DNA from: Niveibacterium microcysteis
GTDB taxonomy: Bacteria > Pseudomonadota > Gammaproteobacteria > Burkholderiales > Rhodocyclaceae
Reading direction: 5' to 3'
NCBI RefSeq assembly: GCF_017161445.1
Contig: NZ_CP071060.1
Span: 2,170,001-2,234,000 of the forward strand
Length of the DNA: 64,000 bases
A program made the position numbers and the translations under genes. Shown here in pieces: positions 37,919 through 48,308 of this stretch. The notes beneath the pieces were generated by a model, which made no database searches, was not told where the DNA came from, and saw nothing but the letters and a program-made list of their open reading frames with translations. Numbering within the stretch: the first letter of the stretch is position 1; every line of letters starts with the position of its first letter.

Positions 37919-38569
37919 TCAGAACGCGAAACGCGTGGGCAAGAGCCACTGCGGCCAGGCGTGCTGGATCGTCTCGAACACGTGCGAGCTCGTTTGGGCC
38001 CGGCGTGCTGTGCCGGTCTGGCCGCCCGGCTGGGCGGTGACGAGGCGGCGCTCGACACGCAGGTAACGGTCGTCGTCCGCCTGCGGGCGCACCGAGAATC
38101 CGCAACGCAGCATCAGCGCGAGCATGGCGCCGTTACCGACCGGCACTTCACCGATCAGGCGCTTCACCCCGGCTTGCCGCGTCGCGCTGCAGAGCGCGGC
38201 CATCAGTTGCTTGCCGAAGCCACGGCCGCGCCAGCCTTCAGTGACCGACAACGCGAACTCGGCGCTGTCGCCGTCGTCGGCGATCACGTAGCAGGCCTCG
38301 GCAACCAGGATCTCGCGATCTCCGTCGAAGGCGGTGATGACGAAGCCCATCTGGTCCGTGGCATCGAGGCAGATCAGTGCGTCGGTGGTGGCAGCCGGCC
38401 GTTCGCCAGTGTGGCTGTCGCAGCGCGCGAAGCGGGCGGCTGCCAGGCCGCGAGCGGGGGCGCCTTGCGGCGCGGCTTGCTGGTCGTCCTTGAGGGTGAT
38501 TGCCTCGATCAGCTCGGCCGGGTAGGCATGGACGGTGGTCTTTGCCGTGCGGTGTGCGTGGACTTTCAT
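37919..38569 (-). CDS. GNAT-family N-acetyltransferase
   Basis: 216 residues. The acetyl-CoA-binding motif is in ALSVTEGWRGRGFGKQLMAALCSATRQ, with flanking YVIADDGDSAEFAL and GNGAMLALMLRCGFSV. The N-terminal TTVHAYPAELIEAITLKD is shared with the neighbouring paralogue (TTYSIHAYPAHLINSISLRR). The domain resembles the GNAT part of the Pat-like protein at 15382. GGGAG precedes the ATG at 38569. The substrate, small molecule or protein, is unknown. Promoter B lies upstream. Confidence 0.85.
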   Translation of the reverse strand: MKVHAHRTAKTTVHAYPAELIEAITLKDDQQAAPQGAPARGLAAARFARCDSHTGERPAATTDALICLDATDQMGFVITAFDGDREILVAEACYVIADDGDSAEFALSVTEGWRGRGFGKQLMAALCSATRQAGVKRLIGEVPVGNGAMLALMLRCGFSVRPQADDDRYLRVERRLVTAQPGGQTGTARRAQTSSHVFETIQHAWPQWLLPTRFAF

Positions 38570-38635
38570 GGGGTTCTCCCGTTTTCGGTGGTCTGCTCTG
38601 AATCGCCTTTGCGGTGTCGCTTCGGCATGGAACAA

Positions 38636-38700
38636 ACTTTAGACGGGCGCGGAAAACGGTTCGCAGGAGCAAGTCGCTCGGATTTTGTGACTTATTCACA
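38636..38700 (-). promoter_or_regulatory. CRP-type operator and promoter B
   Basis: Minus strand: operator TGTGAATAAGTCACA (38700-38686), 8 nt, GCGACTTGC, 27 nt, TAAAGT (38641-38636). Operator centre to hexamer centre is 54.5 bp, exactly as at promoters A and C. Confidence 0.72.
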
Positions 38701-38721
38701 CGCCGCCGGGTGAACGACAAA

Positions 38722-38737
38722 GCCGCCCGGAGGCGGC
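38722..38737. terminator. hairpin between the two GNAT genes
   Basis: GCCGCC-CGGA-GGCGGC. Plus-strand tail CTTTTCG, minus-strand tail TTTGTCG. It follows the stop of the minus-strand gene ending at 38763. Confidence 0.5.
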
Positions 38738-38762
38738 CTTTTCGTGGGGCGCGTGCGTCCAT

Positions 38763-39488
38763 TCACATGACGCGGCCGAGCAACTGGCGTTCATAGCTGC
38801 GCCCGCTCGGCGTCGGACTTGCGGTGATGCCTTGCACGCGCTGCAGCCAACGCGGCAGGGCGTGGTTCAGCGCTGCGAGCAGGCGGTTCGGCCGGCGCGC
38901 TGTGCGGCGCGTTTTGGCCGGGCCAGTCACGCTGCGCTCAACCCGCACGAGGCGCTCGTCACCGGGGTGCGGGCGTACCGTGAAGCCGCAACGAATCATC
39001 AGCCCAAGCATGCTGGTGTTGGAGGCGAGCACTTCACCGTACAGCCAGCGGGCGCCCCCGCGGCGGGCGGCATCGCACAGCGCGTCGATCAACTGGCTGC
39101 CGAGGCCTTGGCGCTGCCAGGTGTCCGATACCGCGATCGCGAATTCGGCGGTGTCGCCGTCGTCGCTCAACACGTAGCAGGCGTCGGCAATCACGACTTC
39201 CTCGTCGCCTTCCGGCAGCGTGACGACGAAGCCCATCTGGCGCACGTAGTCGATGCAGGTGATCTGTGCCGCCACCTTCTCGCTCAGGCCACAGAGGTTG
39301 CCGTGGAAGCGGTTGAAGCGTGCCCCTTGCGACAGGGTGGCGACGAACTTCTGTTCCAGCGGCGCGTCTTGCGGCAGCACCGGGCGCAGCGTGGCGCGGC
39401 GGCCGCGACGCAGCGAAATCGAGTTGATCAGATGGGCCGGGTAGGCGTGGATGCTGTAAGTCGTTGCTTCGCGCAGGGTGGCTTGCAT
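38763..39488 (-). CDS. GNAT-family N-acetyltransferase (paralogue)
   Basis: 241 residues. Acetyl-CoA motif in FAIAVSDTWQRQGLGSQLIDALCDAARRGGARW, then NTSMLGLMIRCGFTVRPHPGDERLVRVER, which aligns with its neighbour's LMLRCGFSVRPQADDDRYLRVER. Its N-terminal RPVLPQDAPLEQKFVATLSQGARFNRFHG is very like the GNAT domain of Pat proteins (RPIMPEDAVLEQAFVRRLSPETKYYRF). It is therefore probably a stand-alone Pat-type protein acetyltransferase, without the ligase half. Promoter C precedes it. Confidence 0.87.
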   Translation of the reverse strand: MQATLREATTYSIHAYPAHLINSISLRRGRRATLRPVLPQDAPLEQKFVATLSQGARFNRFHGNLCGLSEKVAAQITCIDYVRQMGFVVTLPEGDEEVVIADACYVLSDDGDTAEFAIAVSDTWQRQGLGSQLIDALCDAARRGGARWLYGEVLASNTSMLGLMIRCGFTVRPHPGDERLVRVERSVTGPAKTRRTARRPNRLLAALNHALPRWLQRVQGITASPTPSGRSYERQLLGRVM

Positions 39489-39560
39489 GATGCTCTCCTC
39501 GGTCGGGGGGATTTACCGGGTGCCCTTGCACCGTTCTTTCGGTGCGCTTGGCATGGAGAG

Positions 39561-39625
39561 ACTTTAGGGAAACCGCTTTGTTACTTCCTCGCAGCTTGTC
39601 GCATGCGCCCTGTGACATTTTCACA
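39561..39625 (-). promoter_or_regulatory. CRP-type operator and promoter C
   Basis: Minus strand: operator TGTGAAAATGTCACA (39625-39611), 8 nt, GCGACAAGC, 27 nt, TAAAGT (39566-39561). It lies between the CRP-like regulator gene stop and the GNAT gene start. The region after TAAAGT (CCATGCC and AAGCG) also resembles promoter B. Confidence 0.72.
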
Positions 39626-39645
39626 AGGGCGCAGCGAGGCGACTG

Positions 39646-40290
39646 TTACCAGCCCGCAGGCAGCTTTTTCAAGAGAACGATCTGCTTGCCTTCCAGTGCG
39701 ATGTAGCCACCGGTGGTGAGCTGCTTGAAGATACGACTGATCATCTCGCGCGACGAGCCCACGTGGTCCGCGATGTCCTGCTGGGTCAGTCTGTCGGCCA
39801 CCATCAGGCGACCATCAACTTCACGGGCGCGATCGTTCAGCAGGCGCGCGACGCGGCTATACACATCGTCCAGCGCGAGGCTTTTTACGTTGTCGGTGGA
39901 GTGGCGCACGAGCCCGATCAACTTGCGGATCAGGTGCAACGCAAAGTCCGGGTGCTTGCCTAGAAAGTCGCGCACCTTGCTGCCGGCCACCACGACGCAG
40001 GTGGTGGGTTCAAGCGTCATCACCGATGCGGAGCGCGGGCCGCCGTCCAGCGACATCTCGCCGAAGTACTCGCCCGGCCCGAGGGTGTTGTAGATCACCT
40101 CGCGGCCTTGCGCAGATGCGCCGAACACCTTCACCCGGCCCGAGAGCAGGATGAAGATCGAGTCGGTTTCGTCTTCCTCGTTGATCAGAACTGAATGAGC
40201 CGGAAAGGTGCGCACACCGCCGTGCGCGGCGATGGCTTCGAGGATGTCGTCCTTCAGCACGGACGGAGAAAGCGGAGCGTCGTTTTTCAT
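39646..40290 (-). CDS. CRP-like transcriptional regulator
   Basis: 214 residues. The cyclic-nucleotide domain keeps GEYFGEMSLDGGPRSASV, matching the Gly-Glu...Arg-Ser phosphate site of CRP, and the dimer helix has VRHSTDNV where CRP has its Thr-Ser cAMP contacts. The HTH contains LTQQDIADHVGSSREMISRIFKQL; Arg-Glu-x-x-x-Arg are the three residues with which CRP reads TGTGA. Three TGTGA-N5-TCACA operators lie directly downstream at neighbouring promoters, which I take as its targets (inference). No Cys cluster for iron-sulfur is present. Confidence 0.9.
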   Translation of the reverse strand: MKNDAPLSPSVLKDDILEAIAAHGGVRTFPAHSVLINEEDETDSIFILLSGRVKVFGASAQGREVIYNTLGPGEYFGEMSLDGGPRSASVMTLEPTTCVVVAGSKVRDFLGKHPDFALHLIRKLIGLVRHSTDNVKSLALDDVYSRVARLLNDRAREVDGRLMVADRLTQQDIADHVGSSREMISRIFKQLTTGGYIALEGKQIVLLKKLPAGW

Positions 40291-40329
40291 GTTGCGGTTC
40301 AGTCGGGGGCCGACAACGATACCGCAAGC

Positions 40330-40683
40330 TCAGGCCGCGTTGGCAGTCTGTTTTTCCTGTCTGGGCAAGGGGTTGAGGCCGTAGCGTCCGCGTGCGCGGT
40401 TGCACTTGTCGTCGCCGGCCTCGACTTCCTTGCAGGCGGAAGGGCGTTGCGCGTAGACCGTGCAGGCGACTTGCTCACCAATGGTTCCGCGCAGCGCAAC
40501 ACAGCGGGGGGCTGCCGGGTTGTTGGTGCCCGCCATGCAGGCGAAGAATGGGTTGATCTGTTCGGTGAGCGAAGCCGGCAAGCCGCCGGCTTCGGCCTCT
40601 GACCAGTAGAACGAGACTCGGAAGTGCGCGCAGCACGCGCCGCAATCCAGACAGGGGTTATTGGCAGTGTTCGTAGAGCTCAT
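40330..40683 (-). CDS. YkgJ-family cysteine-cluster protein
   Basis: 117 residues. Cysteines: [47 protein letters not shown]. This CxxCxxCC plus later CxxY..RP..C set is the YkgJ/UPF0153 metal-binding pattern. Function unknown, probably zinc or iron-sulfur binding. ATG at 40683 starts just before the Cys region; the frame runs on upstream over ygiQ. Confidence 0.85.
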   Translation of the reverse strand: MSSTNTANNPCLDCGACCAHFRVSFYWSEAEAGGLPASLTEQINPFFACMAGTNNPAAPRCVALRGTIGEQVACTVYAQRPSACKEVEAGDDKCNRARGRYGLNPLPRQEKQTANAA

Positions 40684-40702
40684 TTCCAGAAACGAAATGG
40701 AA

Positions 40703-42934
<2,232 letters not shown>

Positions 42935-43165
42935 GAGGGGGCGGATTGTACGGGAATGCGAGGCCTCGCGCCGTAAGTGATGAGGGGCAGAAGGCATGCA
43001 GGGCAGGTTAAAAACCCTTTTCGCGTCAGTGACATGCGTCAACGTGAAAATGTACTGGCGGGCGCCCGTGGGGGTACATAGACTGCAACGGTCCGGCGTG
43101 CGCGTGGCGTGTTCATGTGCGCAGCAGCCGATCGCCACCCCAAAACAGACAGAGAGACAAGACCC

Positions 43166-44482
43166 ATGATCGAGTATTTGCTGCCGGGCCGCCGCGGCTA
43201 CCAGGAAAAGCTGTATCCGAATCCCTTGTTGCTCAAACCGGACGTTGGTCTGAAGACCTTCGCCGAAGTGATCGCGCACTTCACCGCGAGTTCCCTCGCG
43301 CAGGACGGGATCGCCATCAAGCCCGACTCGCTGAAGGTCATCCGTGGTGAGGCGGGGTACCGCATACGCTTTGAGCCAATGGTCGGCTTCGAGTCACAGG
43401 CCGAGCAGTTCAAGGCGATGCATGTCGCGATGCTCGATGAGGCCCACTTTGGCCTCGCGCTCAAGGGGGCGGACGCCTGCAAGCGCACACCCGCCTGGAA
43501 TCCGATGGCCGGCTTCCCGGTGAATCGCAGTGATGGCCCTTCGGAATGGTTGCCCTGTCTGCCGCTTGGCATGCCGATCGCCAATCAGCGTGCGGTATCC
43601 CTGATGCACTACCCGCCGATCGTCGCGTACCGCACTGCGGACTACCTCAACAACATGACGCTGCGACGCTGGGCGCAGCTGCTCACTTGCGTCGGCAACC
43701 AGGAGACGAGCTTGTATCACTCAATCCTGGATGTGAACCCGATCGCCGCGCCCGGTTCGGGGGAGAGCGAATACCCCAACGACTACTTTCCGATCAACCT
43801 GACATCGCAGTTCTTCGACGACGAGAAGCATGGCCTCACCTACGTGCGGTCGATGCTGGAGCTGATGCTCAACCCGCCAGCGAACGCATCCAACCCGCTG
43901 ACGCTACCGCTGCTGGTGTGCGGTTCGCCGCTCTACGATCCGCAGGCGCCGGGCTGGTTCCGTACCCGCTACAAGGCGCTGCTGCCGAAGGATCAGAACG
44001 GCTCCCCCACGGTAGAGGTGCTGCAGGTGGGGCTCGTGCGCCTGAACCCGGACAGTCCGAAACAAACCCCCTACATGATCGCCAACCACATGATCGCGGC
44101 GGGGGTGACCGGCCAGTGCACCAGCGATCCGTCGAAGATCCCGAACATCCAGAAGTACGAGGCACAGGACCTCGTCGCCGCGACCTGGCTGAGCCTCTAC
44201 GCCGATGCCGTCGCGCACGGCAAAGCCTTCGACCCACAGGCCGCAAAGGAAGCCGCCTGCATGCGCTGGTTCGGCGCCCCCAACGGCGACGGCGCTCCCA
44301 ACCCGCCGGACCCGAACGACCGCCTGACGATCTGTGCACTGGCGCAGATGGATCTGTGTTTCGACCCGGTGAAGATCGCGCCGATGTACACCTTTGAAGA
44401 AGCATCCGCGCGCTGCAAACAGGCGGGAGGCGCTAACATGTCACCATGTTTCGACTGCAAACCGTTGAGTGCTTCGCTCTGA
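43166..44482 (+). CDS. protein of unknown function, 438 residues
   Basis: Starts [25 protein letters not shown] is 9 nt before the ATG. No signal peptide and no membrane segment. I see no familiar catalytic motif. Distinct features are KPFAE-like [16 protein letters not shown], a Pro/Asn-rich middle ([19 protein letters not shown]), [15 protein letters not shown], and a Cys-containing tail (SARCKQAGG...SPCFDCKP). Codon use is like the neighbours. It is divergent from ygiQ across 231 bp. I do not assign a function. Confidence 0.75.
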   Translation: MIEYLLPGRRGYQEKLYPNPLLLKPDVGLKTFAEVIAHFTASSLAQDGIAIKPDSLKVIRGEAGYRIRFEPMVGFESQAEQFKAMHVAMLDEAHFGLALKGADACKRTPAWNPMAGFPVNRSDGPSEWLPCLPLGMPIANQRAVSLMHYPPIVAYRTADYLNNMTLRRWAQLLTCVGNQETSLYHSILDVNPIAAPGSGESEYPNDYFPINLTSQFFDDEKHGLTYVRSMLELMLNPPANASNPLTLPLLVCGSPLYDPQAPGWFRTRYKALLPKDQNGSPTVEVLQVGLVRLNPDSPKQTPYMIANHMIAAGVTGQCTSDPSKIPNIQKYEAQDLVAATWLSLYADAVAHGKAFDPQAAKEAACMRWFGAPNGDGAPNPPDPNDRLTICALAQMDLCFDPVKIAPMYTFEEASARCKQAGGANMSPCFDCKPLSASL

Positions 44483-44576
44483 ATATTGCGCGCTCTGCGA
44501 AGGCGAGGATCGCTATCACGGAAGCGCCAACGAGTCTGGATAGGTTTTGGGGCGTACAAGTTAGTGGAGTTTGTTA

Positions 44577-46772
44577 ATGCGAATAAGGATGTGGCTTCTT
44601 TGGTCTCTGTTGTGGTTGCTTTGCTTGTCGGAGGCTTCGGCGCTGGAGTTGCCGATGCGCACGCCGCTTACGCCTCAGCAGCATCAGGCTTCGACGGCCA
44701 AGATGGTCGCGACCTTGTTGTCGCGTTATCACTATTCGGCGCCGCCGCTGGATGACGCCTTGTCGGTGAAGGTGTTCGACCATTATCTGGAATCGCTGGA
44801 TTCCGAGCGGGTGCTTTTCCTGCAGCGCGATGTGGATCTCTACTCTGCGGCCCGTAAGCGTCTGGATGACGCGATCCTTGCCGAAGACATGCGGGTGCCA
44901 TTCGCGCTGTTTAACACTTATCGGGATCGTCAGATCGAGCGCTACACGTATTCCAGGCAGTTGCTCAAGGCCGGCTTCGACTTCACCGAGAAGGAGACGC
45001 TGGACTATGACCGCAAGGCCGCCGACTGGCCGCGCACACAGGAGGAGTTGCGCGATCTGTGGCGCAAGCGCGTCAAGAACGACTGGTTGAGGCTGCGCCT
45101 CGCCGGGCAGAAGGACGACGCGATCCGCACCACGCTGGACAAACGCTACGAAGGCTTCCTCAGCCGTATCGACAAGACCAACGCGAGCGACGTGTTCCAG
45201 GTCTTCATGGATGCCTACGCAACGGCCGTGGATCCGCATACCAACTATCTCGGCCCGCGTGCATCGGAGGAGTTCGATATTTCGATGAAGCTCTCGCTCG
45301 TGGGTATCGGAACAGTGCTTCAGACCCGTGACGAATACACGACGATCCGCGAGCTGGTGCCAGGCGGTCCGGCAGCGCTGTCGGGCAAGCTCAAGGTGGG
45401 TGACCGCATCGTCGGCGTGGGGCAGGGCACGACTGCACCGGTGACCGAAGTGCTTGGCTGGCGGCTGGACGATGTGGTCAGCCAGATCCGCGGCAAGCTC
45501 GATACGGTGGTGGTGCTCGATGTATTGCCGGGTGATGCGGGGCTTGATGGCAAGCGCAAGCTGATTCAGCTGACGCGGAAGAAGATCAGTATCGAGGAGC
45601 AGGCGGCCCGCAAGACGATCATCGAAGTGAAGGAGGGTGCTTCGGTACGCAAGATCGGCGTGATTACGCTGCCGTCCTTCTACGAGGATTTCGAGGCGCG
45701 ACGTCAGGGCGACAAGGAATTCCGCAGTGCATCGCGCGACGTCGCGCGCCTGCTGGGTGAGCTGAAGAAGGACAAGGTCGACGGCGTGGTGGTCGATCTG
45801 CGTAACAACGGCGGCGGTTCTTTGCGGCAAGCGGTTGAAATTACCGGCCTGTTCATCGACCAGGGTCCGGTGGTGCAGCAGCGCGATGCGCAGGGCAAGG
45901 TAGTGGTGGAGTCGGATACGCGCCCCGGCTTTGCGTGGAGTGGGCCGATGGCGGTGCTGATCAACCGCTTCTCAGCGTCGGCGTCGGAGATCTTTGCTGC
46001 AGCGATTCAGGATTACGGACGCGGCGTGGTGCTGGGCGAGCCGAGCTTTGGCAAGGGCACGGTGCAGACGGTGGTCAGCCTCGATCAGTTGCTCAAGTCA
46101 GAGAAGCCGGTCTATGGCGAGGTCAAGCTCACGGTGGCGGAGTTCTTCCGCGTAAATGGCGATACCACCCAGCTGCGGGGCGTCAAGCCTGATATTGCCT
46201 TCCCGGTACTCAGCGACATCGAGCATCTGGGGGAATCCAGCTTCGATAACGCCTTGCCGGCGATCCAGATCAAACCGGCCAGTTTTGCGCCGGCGGGCGA
46301 GTTGGACGGGCTGATTCCGGACCTGCGCTCGCGCTATCAGTTGCGCCTTGGAAGCGACCGTGCGCTCAAGCGTTTGAACGAGGATGCGGATGAGATTGCC
46401 GCGTTGCGCAAACGGACAACGGTGTCGCTGAACGAAGCGGAACGTCGCGCCGAACGTGACGCGCAAGAAGCCCGCCAGAAGCAGCGCGCCGCGGAAGACG
46501 CGCGAGCCAGCGGCAAGGCCGGCGCCGGCAAAACTGCCACACGCGGTGCGGCAGCTGTTGATCCGGATGACGCTGATGACGGCTTGCTCGATAGCGAGCG
46601 CCCGGCTGGCCAGACGCGCACCGACAAAGCCAAGAAGAAACGTGAAGAGCCGGATGTTCTGCTGACTGAGAGCGCGCGGATCCTCAGCGACGAGGTCAGC
46701 CTGCTCAAGGGTGACGCACGCTTGGCCGCCAAGGTACTGCCACGAGCGGCTGTGACAGCAGGCAATCCGTAA
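44577..46772 (+). CDS. prc: C-terminal processing peptidase (tail-specific protease)
   Basis: 731 residues, long form as in E. coli Prc/Tsp (682). A signal peptide (about 1-21) precedes an N-terminal helical domain (SLDSERVLFLQRDVD). A PDZ domain (about 235-325) has SLVGIGTVLQ and ALSGKLKVGDRIVGV. The S41 core has VVVDLRNNGGGSL, the nucleophile region FSASASEIFAAAIQDYGRG and Lys in GEPSFGKGTVQ. It degrades or trims periplasmic proteins. The C-terminal 130 residues are rich in Arg, Ala and Glu (coiled coil). ATG 44577 has GGAG 8 nt upstream. Confidence 0.93.
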   Translation: MRIRMWLLWSLLWLLCLSEASALELPMRTPLTPQQHQASTAKMVATLLSRYHYSAPPLDDALSVKVFDHYLESLDSERVLFLQRDVDLYSAARKRLDDAILAEDMRVPFALFNTYRDRQIERYTYSRQLLKAGFDFTEKETLDYDRKAADWPRTQEELRDLWRKRVKNDWLRLRLAGQKDDAIRTTLDKRYEGFLSRIDKTNASDVFQVFMDAYATAVDPHTNYLGPRASEEFDISMKLSLVGIGTVLQTRDEYTTIRELVPGGPAALSGKLKVGDRIVGVGQGTTAPVTEVLGWRLDDVVSQIRGKLDTVVVLDVLPGDAGLDGKRKLIQLTRKKISIEEQAARKTIIEVKEGASVRKIGVITLPSFYEDFEARRQGDKEFRSASRDVARLLGELKKDKVDGVVVDLRNNGGGSLRQAVEITGLFIDQGPVVQQRDAQGKVVVESDTRPGFAWSGPMAVLINRFSASASEIFAAAIQDYGRGVVLGEPSFGKGTVQTVVSLDQLLKSEKPVYGEVKLTVAEFFRVNGDTTQLRGVKPDIAFPVLSDIEHLGESSFDNALPAIQIKPASFAPAGELDGLIPDLRSRYQLRLGSDRALKRLNEDADEIAALRKRTTVSLNEAERRAERDAQEARQKQRAAEDARASGKAGAGKTATRGAAAVDPDDADDGLLDSERPAGQTRTDKAKKKREEPDVLLTESARILSDEVSLLKGDARLAAKVLPRAAVTAGNP

Positions 46773-46814
46773 CGCGAAGCCTGTCGTATAAAACTACCGC
46801 TTGCTTCGCTCGAA

Positions 46815-46834
46815 TACTGTAATAAAATACAGTT
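46815..46834 (+). promoter_or_regulatory. LexA (SOS) box overlapping a promoter
   Basis: CTGTAATAAAATACAG (46817-46832) is a CTG-N10-CAG LexA site; with flanks it agrees with the E. coli consensus at 15 of 20 positions, including all core bases. A possible promoter overlaps it: TTGCTT (46801-46806), 16 bp, TAAAAT (46823-46828). It lies 43 bp before the GFA gene and about 650 bp before imuA, on the same strand. Confidence 0.75.
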
Positions 46835-46877
46835 GTCGCGCCGCCTCCGTGGCGCGGTATCGAGCGGAGCAGCGAAC

Positions 46878-47225
46878 ATGCACTATCACGGCAGTTGTCA
46901 CTGTGGGCGGATCGCCTACGAAGTCGAAGGCGAAGTCGAGCAGGGCATCGAGTGCAACTGCTCGCATTGCAGCCGCAAGGGCTATTGCCTTTGGTTCGTT
47001 TCGCGCGAGCAGGTTCGTCTGCTGACTCCGCCGAGCGCGATGAGTACCTACACCTTCAACCGGCATGTGATCCAACATCACTTCTGCCCGGTCTGCGGCT
47101 GTTCACCCTTTGGTTTTGGTCGTTCGCCGGACGGCAAGGAAACGGCGGCCGTCAACCTGCGCTGCCTGCAGGACTTTGATCTGGCCAGCGTGCCGCGCGT
47201 GCAGGTGGACGGGCGCAGCTTCTAA
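46878..47225 (+). CDS. GFA-family (Mss4-like) zinc protein
   Basis: 115 residues. The zinc ligands are GSCHCGRIAYEV, CNCSHCSRKG, and HHFCPVCGCSPFGFG, the GFA (glutathione-dependent formaldehyde-activating) domain pattern. Most such proteins are of unknown substrate. GGAG lies 8 nt before the ATG. A LexA box just upstream suggests DNA-damage control, and the imuA gene follows 262 bp later on the same strand. Confidence 0.88.
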   Translation: MHYHGSCHCGRIAYEVEGEVEQGIECNCSHCSRKGYCLWFVSREQVRLLTPPSAMSTYTFNRHVIQHHFCPVCGCSPFGFGRSPDGKETAAVNLRCLQDFDLASVPRVQVDGRSF

Positions 47226-47487
47226 CGACACCTGTCGGGACGCTGTGGCAAGGGCGCGCACCGTGATGCAGGCAAAAAACCCGGACTCCGATACGGGTAC
47301 CTGGAAATCTGCGCCCGCCATGTTCGCGCGCCGATCCGTTATCGAAAGCGCCAGCCTGCCCGCATGTCGACGAGGCATTGCTGCGGCGTTGCGTGCAAGC
47401 CTGACTGGGCCGGCCACAGCGCCATGAGCGGGCCGAGCTTGCTGATCTCCATACCGCCAGTATCCAAGCCCGCATTGCCTTCCTGCC

Positions 47488-48246
47488 ATGTCTGCCGTTC
47501 CGCTTCCTCTTTCTGCTCTGTTGCAGCGCGCCGATGTGTGGCGTGGGGACGCGCTCGGCAGTGCGGAGCAGGCGGGGGTGGCGAGCGGCTTCGCAAGCCT
47601 TGATGCCCTGCTGCCCGGTGGTGGCTGGCCGCGGGGGGCGCTGACCGAATTGCTTTTGCCGCGCGCCGGATTGGGGGGCGGCCTTGGTGAGTTGGCCTTG
47701 CTGCGGCCTGCGCTGAAGGCGTTGGACGCGGATGCGGGCTGGGTGTTGCTGGTGTCGCCACCCTGGCGGCCACTCGCACCCGCGTGGCAAGGCTTCGGCC
47801 CCGGCCTGTCACGACTGCTCGTGGTGGAGGCCGCTCGCGACGATGCCGCCTGGGCGTGCGAACAACTGCTCGCCAGCGGCTCGGTTGCTGCGTTGCTGGC
47901 TTGGTTGCCAGACTCGGATGCAAAAGCGCTGCGTCGGTTGCAATTGGCAATGGCGGGGCAACAGACGCTCGCGTTTGTGTTTCGCCCCGATCAAGTTGTT
48001 GGCAGTGCATCCCCAGCACCACTTCGGATTTCACTGGAAGCAGATGAAGCGGGCCTGAAGCTGCACATCGTCAAACGCCGTGGGCCACCGCTGGCTGCGC
48101 CGCTGACCCTGCAGGTCGAGCGTCCGGTCAGTTGGGCGCGACTGGCTGCACGGCAAGTTCTTGCATCGCGGCAACCGGCCGTGGTGACGCGGGGAGGCGC
48201 CCCTGAGGGGCGGGTGGTCAATGCGGCAGATGCAGCCCGGGCTTAA
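47488..48246 (+). CDS. imuA: translesion-synthesis accessory protein ImuA
   Basis: 252 residues. The start LSALLQRADVWRGDAL followed by VASGFASLDALLPGGGWPRGALTELLLP is the RecA-like (but P-loop-deficient) ImuA opening seen in proteobacterial imuA-imuB-dnaE2 cassettes. GSVAALLAWLPDSDAKALRRLQLA and FVFRP are further family features. ImuA acts with ImuB and DnaE2 in damage-induced mutagenesis. The gap of 262 bp upstream holds no clear LexA box of its own. Confidence 0.9.
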   Translation: MSAVPLPLSALLQRADVWRGDALGSAEQAGVASGFASLDALLPGGGWPRGALTELLLPRAGLGGGLGELALLRPALKALDADAGWVLLVSPPWRPLAPAWQGFGPGLSRLLVVEAARDDAAWACEQLLASGSVAALLAWLPDSDAKALRRLQLAMAGQQTLAFVFRPDQVVGSASPAPLRISLEADEAGLKLHIVKRRGPPLAAPLTLQVERPVSWARLAARQVLASRQPAVVTRGGAPEGRVVNAADAARA

Positions 48247-48308
48247 TCGTCGGCGGCCTGCCAGCAAGCGTTTTTCCGGCTCGTGATCCTGGCTTCTGGA
48301 GGTTCCCG

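Noticed and set aside
47226..47487. LexA box directly before imuA
   Set aside because: Only imperfect inverted pieces such as ATACCGCCAGTAT are found; none has CTG-N10-CAG.
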